From contig NC_133653.1 of assembly GCF_009905375.1 (NCBI RefSeq), positions 54,515,704-54,579,703 of the forward strand: a DNA stretch of 64,000 nt, in the 5' to 3' direction. A program made the translations under genes and the position numbers. The notes under the pieces were generated by a model. It was not told the DNA's origin and did not search any database. It saw only the letters and a list, made by a program, of their open reading frames with translations. Origin of the DNA: Apium graveolens (Eukaryota > Streptophyta > Magnoliopsida > Apiales > Apiaceae). This document shows, piece after piece, positions 10,936 to 21,902 of the stretch; within the stretch, counting starts at the first letter, position 1, and each line of letters starts with the position of its first letter.

Positions 10936-12828
10936 CTACAAACTAGCAATCAGTAGTGGATCATCAGTAGTAGCTAGTACAGTTGAAGGATGATTCTCAG
11001 TAGGAGTTGTTGTAACATCAGGATTTGTTCTGTCAGTAGAGAGTAAAAGACCAGCATCAGTACTTTGAACTGATGGTTCTTGTGGAGTCTGAGACATGTA
11101 AGCTGCTTCAGTAGTACTTGGCGAAGGTTCTTGTGTGCTCTTCTCAAAAATAGGATCAATTATGATTGCATCCACCTTTGACAGAATCGCCTGATGAGTT
11201 TGCTTTTCTTGTAGTAGTTGAACAGAGTCAGCAAGAAGATCACTCTGAGCAATTTTAACAATAATATGTGCAGCCTCATTGTCTGCATCTTCCCGTTGAG
11301 AAGATGGTTCTTGTGCGACTGGATGTGTTGCAGTTGTTAAATCCCTTTAAGACTTAGGTTCTTGTGTAGTGACATCCTTGGCAAGAGGCCGAGTCTTCTT
11401 CTTCTTTCTGATGTATCCAACTACTCCTTCACTTTTTCTTTTCAATTGGCTCTTTGAAGTTTTCTTGTGTTCAGCAGTTGCTTCATTTACTGGAAGATTG
11501 TCAAGCAGAGCACTAGCATCAGTAGTTTGCTCCTTGGTTCCAGTAGTGTTTACAGAGTCATCAGGATGTTGATCAATGGACTTCCTAATTTTTGATAAGG
11601 ATCCTATTGGCATCTGATCATTTGAGTCAAAATCTTCTTGTATGATTAGTCTTTGTTTCCTGATTGGAAAGTAGTCTTCTTTCTTCTCACTCTCACTCAG
11701 TGAGGCTTATTTAGCTTTCTGTCCAGATGTGACAGATTTCTTAAACATCCTTTTCTTTGTTACAACTGATGTCTTTTGAGAGACAACAGAGGAGGCTAAT
11801 TTAAGAGCTTGATGTGTTTGCTGTTTGGAAGAAGAAATGTTTGGGTTAGAAACAAGATGGGTGGTTTCTTGATTCTCAGCATCAGGAACTGTGACAGAGG
11901 TGCTAGCATCAGGATTTGCAGGCACTTGTATAGGAGTAGGTCTATTTCTTAACAGAAATTGCCTGACCTCTCTAGAAAGAAAGGGAGGCCCTGAAAATTT
12001 ATTCTTTTCATCCCTTTTAATATGATCAGTGGTTGCTTTTTCAGAAATTTGAAAAACAGGGAGTAATTCATCATCATCAAAAATAGCACTAGGGCATAGA
12101 GAATTGAAAATCAGTTGTAGAAAACTAGTATACCATATTACTCCTGAAGCATCTGCTCTCCTAGCAATTATGAACTGTAGTATAGTATTACCATAATCAA
12201 AATTACCAGAGTAAAGAAGAGAGTACCCAATTCTAAGAGATGTGGATCGAAGAGCATCAAAATTTGTTGTCTTATTCAAGAAACACCTACTGATACAGTC
12301 AAATAAAAAGTTCCACTCTCTTTTCAGTTTAGTCCTGGCCAGTTTTCCAATGGTTATGATTTCTCCTTGATAGCCTCAGGTCCTTAGCATATCAAACAGC
12401 TGCTCAATGGTATGAGTATCAGGAGCACCATCAAGGGCAGGCAATCTCAAGGCTTGAAGCAGAATATCAGTATCAACTTCATATCATTGGTCCTTATATT
12501 CAAAGGAAAAGCTAGTGTTTGTTGAATTTACCACAGCTGTATTCCAGACCTGCATGACAACCCTGTTTGACACCTTGACAGGATTCGTGAGAGCATACAC
12601 AATTGGACATAGAAGGAGAAAATCCTGAATATCATGAAAATATGATGGTAGCTGCTGATGTGTAAGCAGATCTAGGTAATTGTTAGTGCCAAATGTATTT
12701 CCATGAATGATTATGGTTTGACTGAAGAGTGGCGAGACATCAGACTTTGTCACGATGTGTATAGCTTGTGAGAGAGAGAATAAGTGAGATATGCACAGTG
12801 AAGCTATGTGTATGATGAACTGTGTCAC
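10936..12828 (-). pseudogene. N1 envelope-like region, first half
   Basis: One minus-strand frame is open in pieces (12828-12484, 12279-11707, 11613-11347, 11175-10936) broken by stops. The N-terminal ~300 residues are the best-conserved looking part. They resemble the globular domain at the start of H's envelope-like ORF in position and general character, and plant databases often label such domains 'putative plant transposon protein'. The rest is a Ser/Thr/Pro-rich linker with recurrent Asn-Pro-Asp. The true start is uncertain because no ATG is close to the TATA-like box at 12843-12849. The role is unknown. Confidence 0.6.
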
Positions 12829-12842
12829 AGAATTTCTTCTGG

Positions 12843-12849
12843 TTTTATA
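12843..12849 (-). promoter_or_regulatory. TATA-like box before N1 envelope-like region
   Basis: The minus strand reads GTTATAAAACC. Downstream (about 12760-12785) there is a CT-rich stretch with TCTCTCTCTC, typical of plant 5' leaders. It could drive a separate transcript of the envelope-like region. This is inferred from sequence only. Confidence 0.4.
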
Positions 12850-13547
12850 ACTTTTCTATTCTGGAGTATAACATATTCATATGAAGAAGGTAATTAAGAG
12901 AATATGACTTTGAATAGGTAATAATTACTGAGTTATAGAATTTGACGGTGGAGTAAATTGCGGAAGTAAAGAAAAAATATATACAGATATGTCAAGACAC
13001 AACTGTAGAAATTTGTTTATCAGATAATCCACCATTAACCAATAACTAAGTGAGATGCTTAATTGCAGCAAGAAAACTACTCAGAAATTAATTAAGACTA
13101 ATAATCTAAATTAGAATGTGCTGACCTGTCATCAGTATTTGAGACCTTGTTTCTGTCAGGATTTGACAAACTCAGGATATGTCGATTCGAATTCAACATT
13201 TGTTTGTCAAAGCAGCATAAATTATTAGCAACCACAATTTTAATCAAAATAATCATCAAGATATACAATTTAAGTAGATGATGTAAAGATTAACAGGCTT
13301 CAAAAAGAACATTCACATACATACAATACGAGATAAGCATAGACTAAATCTTGGAATCAAAAGAAATTTCATTAATATTTCAGAAGAGCACATTTCATGA
13401 AATTTTGTAGATTACATGCAAAAAGATTACAAGATAGTCATAGTCTAAGATCGTGAACTTCAACAGCCTTGGTCAAAGAACTAAGACTGTCGATTAGTTC
13501 CTCCTAATATTGATAACAAGCACAACAAGACGGATGATCCGTTCTTG
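12850..13547. other. N1 non-coding spacer
   Basis: AT-rich spacer between the 70-aa ORF and the envelope-like region. It contains the N1-specific motif TCAGGATTTGA near 13160-13170. No convincing coding sequence was seen. An 83-codon minus-strand stretch (13481-13732) overlaps the 70-aa ORF and is its shadow. Confidence 0.5.
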
Positions 13548-13760
13548 CTAAAGAAGAGCCTTTCTCCGTGCTTCTTCCAAGCGATCAAGATGGAGTTGAT
13601 AGTCCATCTCAAAGAATAGGAGATTTGTCTGAATCTCTTGTGGAACCAAGTTCCATATCTTATCGGGAATGGCAGTGATGTGCCATTCCTGCTCACAGTC
13701 ATCACAACTGAACTCGATGTTGAAGTTGTCATAGTTCATGAACATGTTTACAAGAACCAT
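13548..13760 (-). CDS. N1 small accessory ORF, 70 aa, function unknown
   Basis: An intact minus-strand ORF starts at the ATG at 13760, about 90 nt downstream of a TATA-like box (13851-13857) and a CT-rich leader (TTCTCTCTCTCT near 13788-13800). The protein has an acidic Cys-containing segment (CDDCEQEWH, residues 19-27) and an amphipathic, charged C-terminus (HLDRLEEARRKALL). It is too short for confident homology. It sits between RNase H and the envelope-like region, where Sireviruses do not usually have a named gene. The promoter-like upstream and intact frame are the main arguments that it is real. Confidence 0.45.
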   Translation of the reverse strand: MVLVNMFMNYDNFNIEFSCDDCEQEWHITAIPDKIWNLVPQEIQTNLLFFEMDYQLHLDRLEEARRKALL

Positions 13761-13850
13761 TTTTATGAAAGGAGAAAATAGTGAGGAATAAGAGAGAGAG
13801 AATTGTTTTGTGTGAGAATAGGAGATGATATGACTGAGATGAAATGATGG

Positions 13851-13857
13851 TTAAATA
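13851..13857 (-). promoter_or_regulatory. TATA-like box before N1 70-aa ORF
   Basis: The minus strand reads GGCTATTTAACC, followed by a pyrimidine-rich leader ending at the ATG at 13760. Spacing and composition fit a plant core promoter. No experimental evidence is available. Confidence 0.4.
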
Positions 13858-14156
13858 GCCAAAGGAATATCAAGGGACTAAGAGACTGACCAATTATTAA
13901 GTGAAGAGTTAACTTAATGGATTAACCAAAAAATGTCTTTTGAAGGCGCGTCTCCCTAGACTGATGTGTAATGATGACAATAATATATTTATTCATACAC
14001 GCACACTTAGCAAATAAATTCACTTAATTTATCATGCATATAAGAATGAAATACATCAAATATTCCTGGCTTAATATCTAAAAACACAGCATTTAGGACA
14101 TATCAGGATTTGATCAGTATACATCAGGATTTGATCAAATATAAATTGAAATAAAT
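13858..14156. other. N1 spacer downstream of RNase H
   Basis: AT-rich spacer with no ORF. Two copies of TCAGGATTTGATCA lie in tandem at about 14103-14140, near the end of pol. They are the strongest occurrence of the N1 motif outside coding DNA. Confidence 0.5.
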
Positions 14157-15568
14157 TTACTTATCCCAATTAACCATACCAAGTTCACTCACAAGCTTTG
14201 TAAACGTTGCTTCAGGTAATGTCTTTGTGAAGATATCAGCCAGCTGCTGATCAGTAGGAACAAAATGAAGTTATGTGGTTCCTTCCATGATATGCTCTCT
14301 TATAAAGTGATATCTGATACTGATGTGTTTTGTAAGAGAGTGTTGCACCGGATTTCCTGTCATGGCAATAACACTTTGATTATCACAATAAATAGGAATT
14401 TTTGAAAATGATAATCCATAGTCCATGAGCTGATTCCTCATCCATAACAACTGAGCACAACAACTTCCAGCTGTAATATATTCGGCCTCAACAGTTGAAG
14501 TAGAAATAGATTTCTGCTTCTTGCTGAATCATGAGACTAATCTGCCTCCCAAAAACTGACAGCTTCCTGATGTACTCATCCTGTCTATTTTGCATCCAGC
14601 AAAATCAGCATCGGAATAACAACATAGTGCAAAATCAGCTTCCTTACACACCAAAGTCCAAGTGAAACAGTACCCTTGAGGTATCTGAAAATTCTCTTTA
14701 CGACAATTAGATGTGACTCCCTTGGATTTGCCTGAAATCTTGTACACAAATAAGTGGCAAACATAATGTCTGGCCTACTAGCAGTTAGGTATAAAAAAGA
14801 ACTAATCATACCTCTATATCTTGTGACATCAACTGCTGTACCTTCATGAGGATCAAATTTTGTAGTAGTTTCCATAGGAGTACTTTCAGTTGCACTTTCT
14901 TGCATATTAAACCTTTTCAGTAGATTTCTCATGTACTTGGACTGATTAATATAGATGCCATTATCAGTCTTTTTAATTTGCAAGCCTAGGAAATAGATCA
15001 TCTCTCCCATCATACTCATATGATATCTTGATTGCATCAACTTTGAGAACTTATCACACAGTGTTTGATTAGTTGATCCAAAAATGATATCATCCACATA
15101 AATTTGAACTAAAAGCAAATCTTTATATTTATTCAGATAAAATAAGGTTTTATCTATTATACCTCTTTTGAATCCACTTTCAAGTAAAAACTGAGCAAGG
15201 GTTTCATACCATGCTCTAGGTGCTTGCTTTAGTCCATAGAGTGATTTATCAAGTCTGTAAACATAGTCAGGATGTTTAGGTGGTTGTTTAACATAGACTT
15301 CCTCTTCAAGTTCTCCATTGAGAAATGCACTCTTGACATCCATCTGGAAGACCTTGAACTTCTTGTGAGCAGCATATGCCAAGAAGATTCTGATTTCTTC
15401 CAGCCTAGCAATAGGAGCAAATGTCTCATCATAGTCAATACCTTCTTGTTGGGAATAACCTTTAGCCACCAATCTTGCCTTATTTTTTATGATCGTTCCA
15501 TCTGAATCAGTCTTATTTCTAAAGACCCACTTTGTGCCTACAATTGACCTGTTCTTAGGTCTAGGCAC
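14157..15568 (-). pseudogene. N1 reverse transcriptase and RNase H
   Basis: A 327-codon open stretch (15568-14585) holds the [14 protein letters not shown] near the start, [20 protein letters not shown] (about 15290-15350), [12 protein letters not shown] (about 15200-15240) and the catalytic YVDD within [11 protein letters not shown] (about 15075-15107). RNase H follows ([11 protein letters not shown] near 14590-14620) but in another frame from about 14680, so there is a frameshift. Degenerate coding continues to a stop at 14157-14159. The product would make element cDNA. The frameshift and further stops in RNase H make it non-functional. Confidence 0.88.
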
Positions 15569-15600
15569 CAGCTTCTATACTTCATTTCTTTCAAACTCAT

Positions 15601-17080
15601 TCAATTCTTCTTGTATAGCCATGACCCAATCTGCATCCTTATGGCATCTTCTACTTTCTTTGGTTCTTCTTTTGAAATTAGATTATGATATAAACATTCA
15701 TTCTGAGTTGCACTTCTTGTCTTTACACCATCATCAGGATTTCCAATGATCAGATCAGGAGTATGATCTTTAGTCCATTTTCTGGCACTGGGAAGTATCC
15801 TTCTGGAGCTAGATGCTCCCCTTGAATTGTATGCCTCATCAAATGCATTTGAGGCTCCCCCTGAATCTGTTGTGTTATCTCTTGATGAGATATTGGGACT
15901 TGACTCATGTTCATCTGATGTTGAATCAGCATTGGATTCTGAGAGATTAGATTGAGAAGAACCTTGAGATGATTCTTCAGTGTTAGTGCCATCAGCTGAC
16001 CCTTGTAGTTGCTCCCCCTCAATATGTGCAGGTTCATTAGTACAATGATTATCTTCAGGATCTGAAGGAATGTCAGGATTTCGATCATCAGGATTTGTCA
16101 GTTCATTAAAGTTTGATCCAGATTCCAATAATGCATTTTCATTTGCAAAGATTAGACTTTCATGAGTATCTTCTACAAAGCCATGAATCTTCTTATCATC
16201 AAAAGATACATTGATGGAGACAATTACAGTGCTTGTTCTCAAATTGAAACCTCTGTATGCTCTTGATGGTGAGTATCCAACAAAGATTCCTTCATCAACC
16301 TTTGATTCAAACTTTCCAAGCTGATCAGTATGAGTTCTCAAAACAAAGCACTTACATCCAAATATGTGAATCTGTTTGAGACTGGGCTTCTCCTTTTTTA
16401 GCATTTGATAAGGAGTAACACCATGTATGTTTATCAGAGTGATATTCTGAGTATAACATGATGTGTTTACTACTTCAGCCCAAAAGTAAGTGGGTAGTTT
16501 TGCTTCTTCTAGCAGAGTTCTGCCAGCTTCAATCAAGGTTCTGTTCTTCCTCTCAACAACACCATTTTGCTGAGGTGTACCAGGAGCTGAGAATTGTTGT
16601 TCTATGCCTTTGTACTTGCAGAATTCCTCCATTTTTTAGTTCTTGAATTCAGTGCCATTATCACTTCTAAGGATTTTCACTTTATGAGTAGATCCATTTT
16701 CAATTTACTTTATGTGGTGCAGAAGAATTTCTGGAGTTTCATCCTTCCTGTGTAGAAAATAAACCCATGTATATCTAGTGAAATCATCAACAATTACGAG
16801 TATGTACCTTTTATTGTTGATGGACATTATGTTCACTGGTCCAAAAAGGTCCAGGTGTAACATGTGATATGGCTCAGAAATAAGGATTCTGTTTTGCTTT
16901 TGAAAGATACTCTTCTTTGTTTTGACTTTTGGCAAGCATCACAAAGACCATCACTTGAGTATAGCATGTTTGGTAATCCTCTTACAAGCTCCTTCTTGGC
17001 AAGTTCATTGATTGAATTGAAGTTGAGATGTGAGAGCTTCTTATGCCAGTTTCAGCTTTCATCTACTGATGCCTTAGAGA
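15601..17080 (-). pseudogene. N1 integrase
   Basis: The minus strand has an open stretch 16632-15601 starting inside the core domain (APGTPQQNGVVERKNRTL) and running through the C-terminal GKFESKVDEGIFVGYS block (about 16275-16320) into an acidic Ser/Asn-rich linker. Upstream, 16935-16705 holds the first part of the core (YHMLHLDLFGPV, VDDFTRYTWVYF). A stop and frame break lie between 16632 and 16705. The zinc-binding N-terminus is recognisable around 16930-17080. Together these give the usual copia integrase of about 500-600 residues, but interrupted. Confidence 0.82.
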
Positions 17081-17240
17081 TAAGGCAAGTAGCTTCCTTT
17101 TCAAGACTTTCATGTAGCCTTGCTTCATATATGTTACCATGTATGTATCCTATCAAGACAATTTTCTTTGACTTGTTATGAACAACTTCACAGTGATTTG
17201 AATACCACATGATAACCTTTGTCAGTGATTTGACTGATGC

Positions 17241-17432
17241 TCAGAAGATTATGCTTAGTCCATCCACCAGAGCTACATTTTCTATTGCTACCTTTCCAAT
17301 TATCAAGTTGCCATATCCCAGAGTGTGTCCTACATTTCCATCTCCATAAAATACATCTGGGCCACCCTTCTTCTCAAATTCTGACAGCAGGGATTTATTT
17401 CCAGTCATGTGTCCTGAACATCCACTATCCAA
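17241..17432 (-). pseudogene. N1 aspartic protease segment
   Basis: The segment opens with MDSGCSGHMTGNKSLLSEF, the copia retropepsin active-site block with catalytic Asp in D-S-G. About 60 residues remain before a frame break, downstream of which protease/GAG-pre-integrase similarity continues in another frame. It is non-functional as it stands. Confidence 0.78.
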
Positions 17433-17473
17433 GACAAGTGTATTTTCTTGTTACCCTACAATCAGAAAAATAA

Positions 17474-18605
17474 TCAATTAGAAGGATTTTTAAGGACCAA
17501 CACTTTTTGGGCCCTCTTTTTGGACAACTTAAGCCTTTGTGTGTCAGGATTACTTTTGATAGTTTTTTCTTTGTCAGGATTTGTCTTGTCAGAAGCAGAT
17601 TTAGTAAAACCAGCAGAATTAAGCACACAAGCAACTTTATTAAACTTAGGCAAAGGTTCATAATAATTGTGATATAACTTGTGATAAGAACTACAAGTAT
17701 AAATCGAATGCCAACTACTACCACAATGAAAACAAGGATTTTGTGGTTTATAAAATACTGATCTACCCCTAACATCAGAATCAGGAATAACAGTTTTCAT
17801 TTTCTTACTCATCCTACAATCAATAGCAAGATGATTAGTATTTCCACAGTTAAAATAAGTTTTTTTAGGAGCATTGGGAACAACCTTGTAATTTTAATCC
17901 TTAAAAATACGTTGCTTACCATTCTTGTTTCTTTTAGGACTTTTAATTTGAGGTTTGTCAGTAACCTCAGATATTTTCTTTTTCAATTGTCTTACTGACA
18001 AAAGTCCTATGTTCTTTTCTTTCATAACAGACTTAATGGTTTCCTTGCTTTCCTTTCTTTGTGATTTATTACTTACCAGTTTTTCTTGTGATACTGATGT
18101 TGAACCCTTTTCAAAGATGGATTTGGGTTCATTAGCTTCTAAAGAAATAAACTTAACAGGAGTTTTAAGGGAAATTTTATTTTCAGTGTCCACATCCTTA
18201 ACTCCATCCTTATAGCCTATGCATTCTTTCCAGTTTTTCTTTGAGATCATCTCATGAACCTTTTTTTCCTGAATCAGTCCAGGCTTTAAGGGTTTTTCTT
18301 TCATTTTCTAAATCTATTTCCAACATACTGTATCTAGCCTCAAGAATGTTTACTGTATGTTTAGCTCTCTCATATTCTTTCTTTAAATCTATCTAATTTA
18401 TTAAGTCAGACTCTAACTGTTCATTCCTAGATTTCAGGATCTCAATTTCAGTTATAAGTCTATCATTTTCTAGAGTCTTATTCTTAAAATTACCATGTAG
18501 AGATTTAAGAAAAGATTTTAATTCGGAAATATCTTCAGTATTAAAAGAGAAGAAGGAATTTGGTACCTTAGACTCAGAGGAGGCAGGATCATCAAGACTA
18601 GCCAT
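17474..18605 (-). pseudogene. N1 gag-pol linker with coiled coil and Cys-rich segment
   Basis: Open pieces 18605-18393, 18304-17894 and 17812-17474 lie between the gag zinc knuckle and the protease. The first piece (ISELKSFLKSLHGNFKNK, then heptad-rich Leu/Ile/Glu) is predicted coiled coil. The second is Lys/Ser-rich. The third has a His/Cys pattern (NPCFHCGSSWHSIYTC, about 17685-17740) like a second CCHC knuckle, preceded by another C/H pair near 17840. Stops and frame changes separate the pieces. Such linkers are common in Sireviruses and have no assigned role. Confidence 0.6.
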
Positions 18606-19765
18606 GAGTGCATATCATGTGTCTTCATTTTCAGAATCAGAGGAGTCCATCCAATTCTTGCTTAATGTGATCAGGGCTTTGTTCAACACTTTATCATGCT
18701 TTATTTTCTTGCACTCTGTGGCAAAGTGACTAGGTTCATCACAGTTGTAGCACTTGATCTTTGTCTTGTCTACCTTTCTAACTTTAGAGTCATTTCCATC
18801 TTTTCACCCAGTTGACTTCCTTTCACTTCCAGTAAACTTCTTCCTGAAGCTTCTGTTGTTCTTAGACTTCCTGAATTGCATCCTCCTGAAGCCCTTAACC
18901 AGCAATCCGGCCATTTGCATGACATCAGAATCTATCATGTTCTCATCAACTTCAGAATCAGTATCATCATCAGGATTTGATGATGAGTCATCAGTATCTG
19001 ATTCTGGCAAAAAAAATTTCTTTCTTATAACTCCAACAGACTTTTCTTTTGAAGCTTTATCATTTACTTTCAAAGCAATAGATTTCCCTTTGCTGCTTTT
19101 CCTCTCTTTCATTTGCTGGACTTCCAAATCATGAGTTCTCAGCATGCCATAGACTTCATCCAGAGTAATTATTTCCAAATCATACTGATGTCGTATGATT
19201 GAAGTCTGAGTCTCCCATTCTTCACTTAAGGCTCTCAGAAACTTGGTGTTTGAATCCTCTCGATCATACACCTTTCCCACCAAAGACAGATTGTTGAGCA
19301 AGTTCATAAATCTATCATAGATGTCAGTGAGACTTTCATCAGGCTTGGCCTCCAGTGTTCATATTCTTGAATCAGAACAACCCTTGTATTCTTCTTAATG
19401 GCCATGGTTCCTTGACATTGAGTTTCAAGAGCATCCCAGATCTCTTTGGCAGTCTTGTAGGCTATCACCCTGTTTGACATCACAAAATCAAGACTATTAT
19501 GCAAAATGTTTCTTACCTTTGCATCTTTCAGCACAACTACTTTCTCTTCTGGTGTCCACTCACTCTTCTCCCTTAGCTGATAGTGTTCAGCAACAGTAGG
19601 AGTTGCAGGCACCAGTTTTATTGGTAGGTATGGTCCATCATTAATCACATTGAGATAATATAGATCTGTAGCTTCAAGGTGCATGAGCATCTTTACCTTC
19701 CATGTAGGATATTCAGTCTTTTTCAGAATGGGAATTTTAATACTTTCATACTTGTTCAGAGACAT
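18606..19765 (-). pseudogene. N1 Gag (UBN2-type with CCHC knuckle)
   Basis: The likely start is the ATG at 19765 (MSLNKYESIKIPILKK), 36 nt inside the primer-binding site. The N-terminal domain shows the copia Gag pattern (YPTWKVKMLMHLEA, then AKEIWDALETQCQG). One base appears lost near 19356, shifting the frame; the protein resumes in 19307-18804. A single CCHC knuckle (CYNCDEPSHFATEC, about 18708-18750) follows in decayed sequence. Compared with E1 gag the domain order is the same, but there are more breaks. Confidence 0.82.
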
Positions 19766-19800
19766 GTTTAGATCATTTCTGAATGTAAGTTTATCTGTGA

Positions 19801-19812
19801 GCTCTGATACCA
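19801..19812 (-). other. N1 primer-binding site (initiator tRNA-Met)
   Basis: On the minus strand this is TGGTATCAGAGC, two bases from the right LTR edge, identical in sequence and spacing to the E1 site. Confidence 0.92.
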
Positions 19813-19814
19813 AT

Positions 19815-20303
19815 TGTTGCCCAGTGAAGATATAATTGTTTAAGGGGGGTTGGATACAATTGTATAAATATTTCGAACAAGTAATAAAATATAACAACTT
19901 TTTATATATCTGATAAAAACTGTTACAAAACTCTCTCAAGAAATACTAATGTTCTTGAGAGCTGCTAGATCGAATGATACTCGAGATCGATTCACTAAGT
20001 GATGACCTAAACTATGTTTATATACTACACAGCTACAACAAATCAATCTAAGATATGCATTATCAAAAGCTAACTGAAACTGATACATATCTTCAACTGA
20101 ATAGATAAAGTCCTATAACTCAGACGTAAAAAATATATGCTCCACAATATAAGGAACAGAACAAATCTTCTGACTGTCTTCAAATACTGATGTCATCCAA
20201 ATGCTGATGATGTGTCAAATCCTGATGACATATCAGATACTGATGACACCCGAACAGCCAGATCTTGAGCTTCTTCTGATCTTTGAGAATTCAATATGTA
20301 ACA
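19815..20303 (-). repeat. N1 5' LTR
   Basis: This LTR lies beside the primer-binding site, 489 bp, TG..CA ends. By eye it differs from 7376-7881 at about 22 sites. It lacks the 17-bp tandem duplication of the left copy. Confidence 0.93.
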
Positions 20304-20308
20304 GTCTA
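20304..20308. repeat. Target-site duplication GTCTA, right copy (N1)
   Basis: Exact match to 7371-7375. Confidence 0.93.
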
Positions 20309-21021
20309 TAGCTATAAAATTGGATGAAGATAAGAAAGGAAAAAGTGTAGACATTTCAGGTAATAGGAAAATGATTGGATCTTTGTTGTATTTGACTCCT
20401 ATTAGACCAGACATTATATTTGCAACATGTTTGTGTGCAAGATTTCAAGATGATCTAAAGGAATCATATTTGATGGCTGTGAAGAGAATTTTCAGATACT
20501 TAAAGGGAACACCAAACTTAGGATTATGGTATCCTAAGGGAACCGTATTTGAAGCTGTCGGATACACAGATACAGATTTTGTTCGATGCAGGTTTGACAG
20601 AAAGAACACTAGTGGAAGCTGTCAATTTCTTGTACAAAGGCTTGTATCCTGGTATAGTAAAAAACAACAATATGTGTCAACTTCCATAGCTGAGCTGAAT
20701 ACATAGCTGTTGGAAGTTGTTGTACTTAAGTGCTTTGGATTATAAATCAGCTAATGGACTATGGCCTAGTGTCACACAAAATTTCAATTATGTGTGACAA
20801 TAATAGTTCTATTTCTATTGTTGTTAATCCAACTAACCATTTTAGAACAAAGCACATTGATGTAAGATACCATTTTATTAGAGAACATGCTGCAAATGGT
20901 ACTATTGAGCTTATTGTTGTTCCAACAGAAAAATAATTAGCTGACATTTTTACTAAACCTTTGGATGAAACAACTTTCACTAGACATGTTGGTGAAATTG
21001 GAATGTTAAATTCTTCATCCT
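20309..21021 (+). pseudogene. H reverse transcriptase end and RNase H
   Basis: This is the continuation of the H pol gene after N1. An open stretch 20320-20706 covers SLLYLTPIRPDIIFA, then RIFRYLKGT and the RNase H start (GYTDTDF, where copia normally has an Asp pair in GYSDADF-like context). A stop near 20704 and a frame break precede 20730-20936 (ISIMCDNNSSI, TKHIDVRYHFIRE), which are the C-terminal RNase H blocks. A further stop at 20934-20936 precedes the final LADIFTKPL block, and pol ends near 21021. At least three inactivating changes are visible. Confidence 0.85.
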
Positions 21022-21278
21022 AAAGGAAAGAACTCAACTAATGTGTTGCAGCAGATTAATTTCTAGTAAATTAAAATTAATTTGATTTAATTGAAAATTA
21101 ACTGTAATATGAGTTATAAATATTTTAGAATTCTCTGCATATTTATTTTTCAAAATTCAAATTTAGCTTAGAATTTTTCAAATTCTAAGAAAACTGTTTA
21201 ACTATTAATTTACATTTTCAATATGTGAAATTAGCATAATACATAATCAAAAAGAACAAATGTATATAAAGAAATGAG

Positions 21279-21743
21279 TTCTCGATAAGTCTAACTGACT
21301 TCTCGATAAGTTATTTTAAGACTTCTCGATGGAGTCCTCGATAAGTCTTTTTTCTAGACTTCTCGAAGGACTTCTCGACAAGCTTCTTTATGACTTCTCG
21401 ATAAGTCTTATAAAGATCTCGATATATGTTAATTCATAGAGTTCTCTACAAGTATACATTTTAGACTTCTCGACAACTTAGAACTGAAATAATTTGAATT
21501 AATGAATTATTTTAGTATAATAATTTTTATATAAATTCATTCAAATTTATTTTGATATATTTAAATAAAAATTGGAAAAATTCATTCCATGCAGGACAAA
21601 TTGAGTGTTTATTTGACATCTCGATAAGTCACTATCTAGTTCTTGATAAAAGTCAGGAAATGACATATCGATATGTATCAATTCTCACACGTGACTTCTC
21701 GATAAGCAAATCCCAAACGTTTATTTTTACTTCTCGACAAGTC
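21279..21743. repeat. Array of about 15 ACTTCTCGATAAGT-type motifs
   Basis: The consensus GACTTCTCGATAAGTC is nearly its own reverse complement. About 15 exact or near copies are spread irregularly, 20-60 bp apart, over 465 bp. The spacing is too irregular for a simple tandem repeat. The position directly upstream of a TATA box suggests a regulatory cluster. Confidence 0.7.
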
Positions 21744-21756
21744 ACTTACCTTTTTC

Positions 21757-21764
21757 TATAAATA
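21757..21764 (+). promoter_or_regulatory. Candidate internal promoter (TATA) of H
   Basis: TATAAATA in the context CTATAAATATCC lies 139 nt upstream of the envelope-like ATG (21903). The interval is CT-rich, like a plant 5' leader. It could produce a separate transcript for the third ORF. Confidence 0.45.
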
Positions 21765-21902
21765 TCCAGACATCTTGACATAACCCCTCTTTATGCTTTC
21801 GAGATCTCAAGTAACCTAACTTTTGCAAATCTTTACCGTTCTCTCTCATTTCAAACTCTTTCTCTCTCAAATTTCTTACCCACTCAAATTCAAACACTTC
21901 AA

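Larger units (their letters stand above)
7376..20303 (-). mobile_element. N1: complete Sirevirus-like copia element (12.9 kb)
   Basis: N1 is bounded by LTRs of 506 bp (7376-7881) and 489 bp (19815-20303) and by the target duplication GTCTA. On the minus strand the order is PBS, gag, linker, PR, INT, RT, RNase H, a 70-aa ORF, and a long envelope-like region of about 4.9 kb before the polypurine tract. The envelope-like region after pol is a hallmark of part of the Sirevirus lineage. By eye the LTRs differ at about 22 positions (roughly 4.5%) plus one 17-bp tandem duplication, which implies a moderately old insertion. Every major ORF is broken. Confidence 0.92.
21022..21902 (+). other. H spacer between pol and envelope-like ORF
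   Basis: About 880 bp of AT-rich non-coding sequence. It contains the motif array 21279-21743 and a TATA box at 21757-21764, then a pyrimidine-rich stretch with repeated TCTCTC just before the ATG at 21903. The small ORF at 21552-21761 lies inside the motif array and is not credible. Confidence 0.6.
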
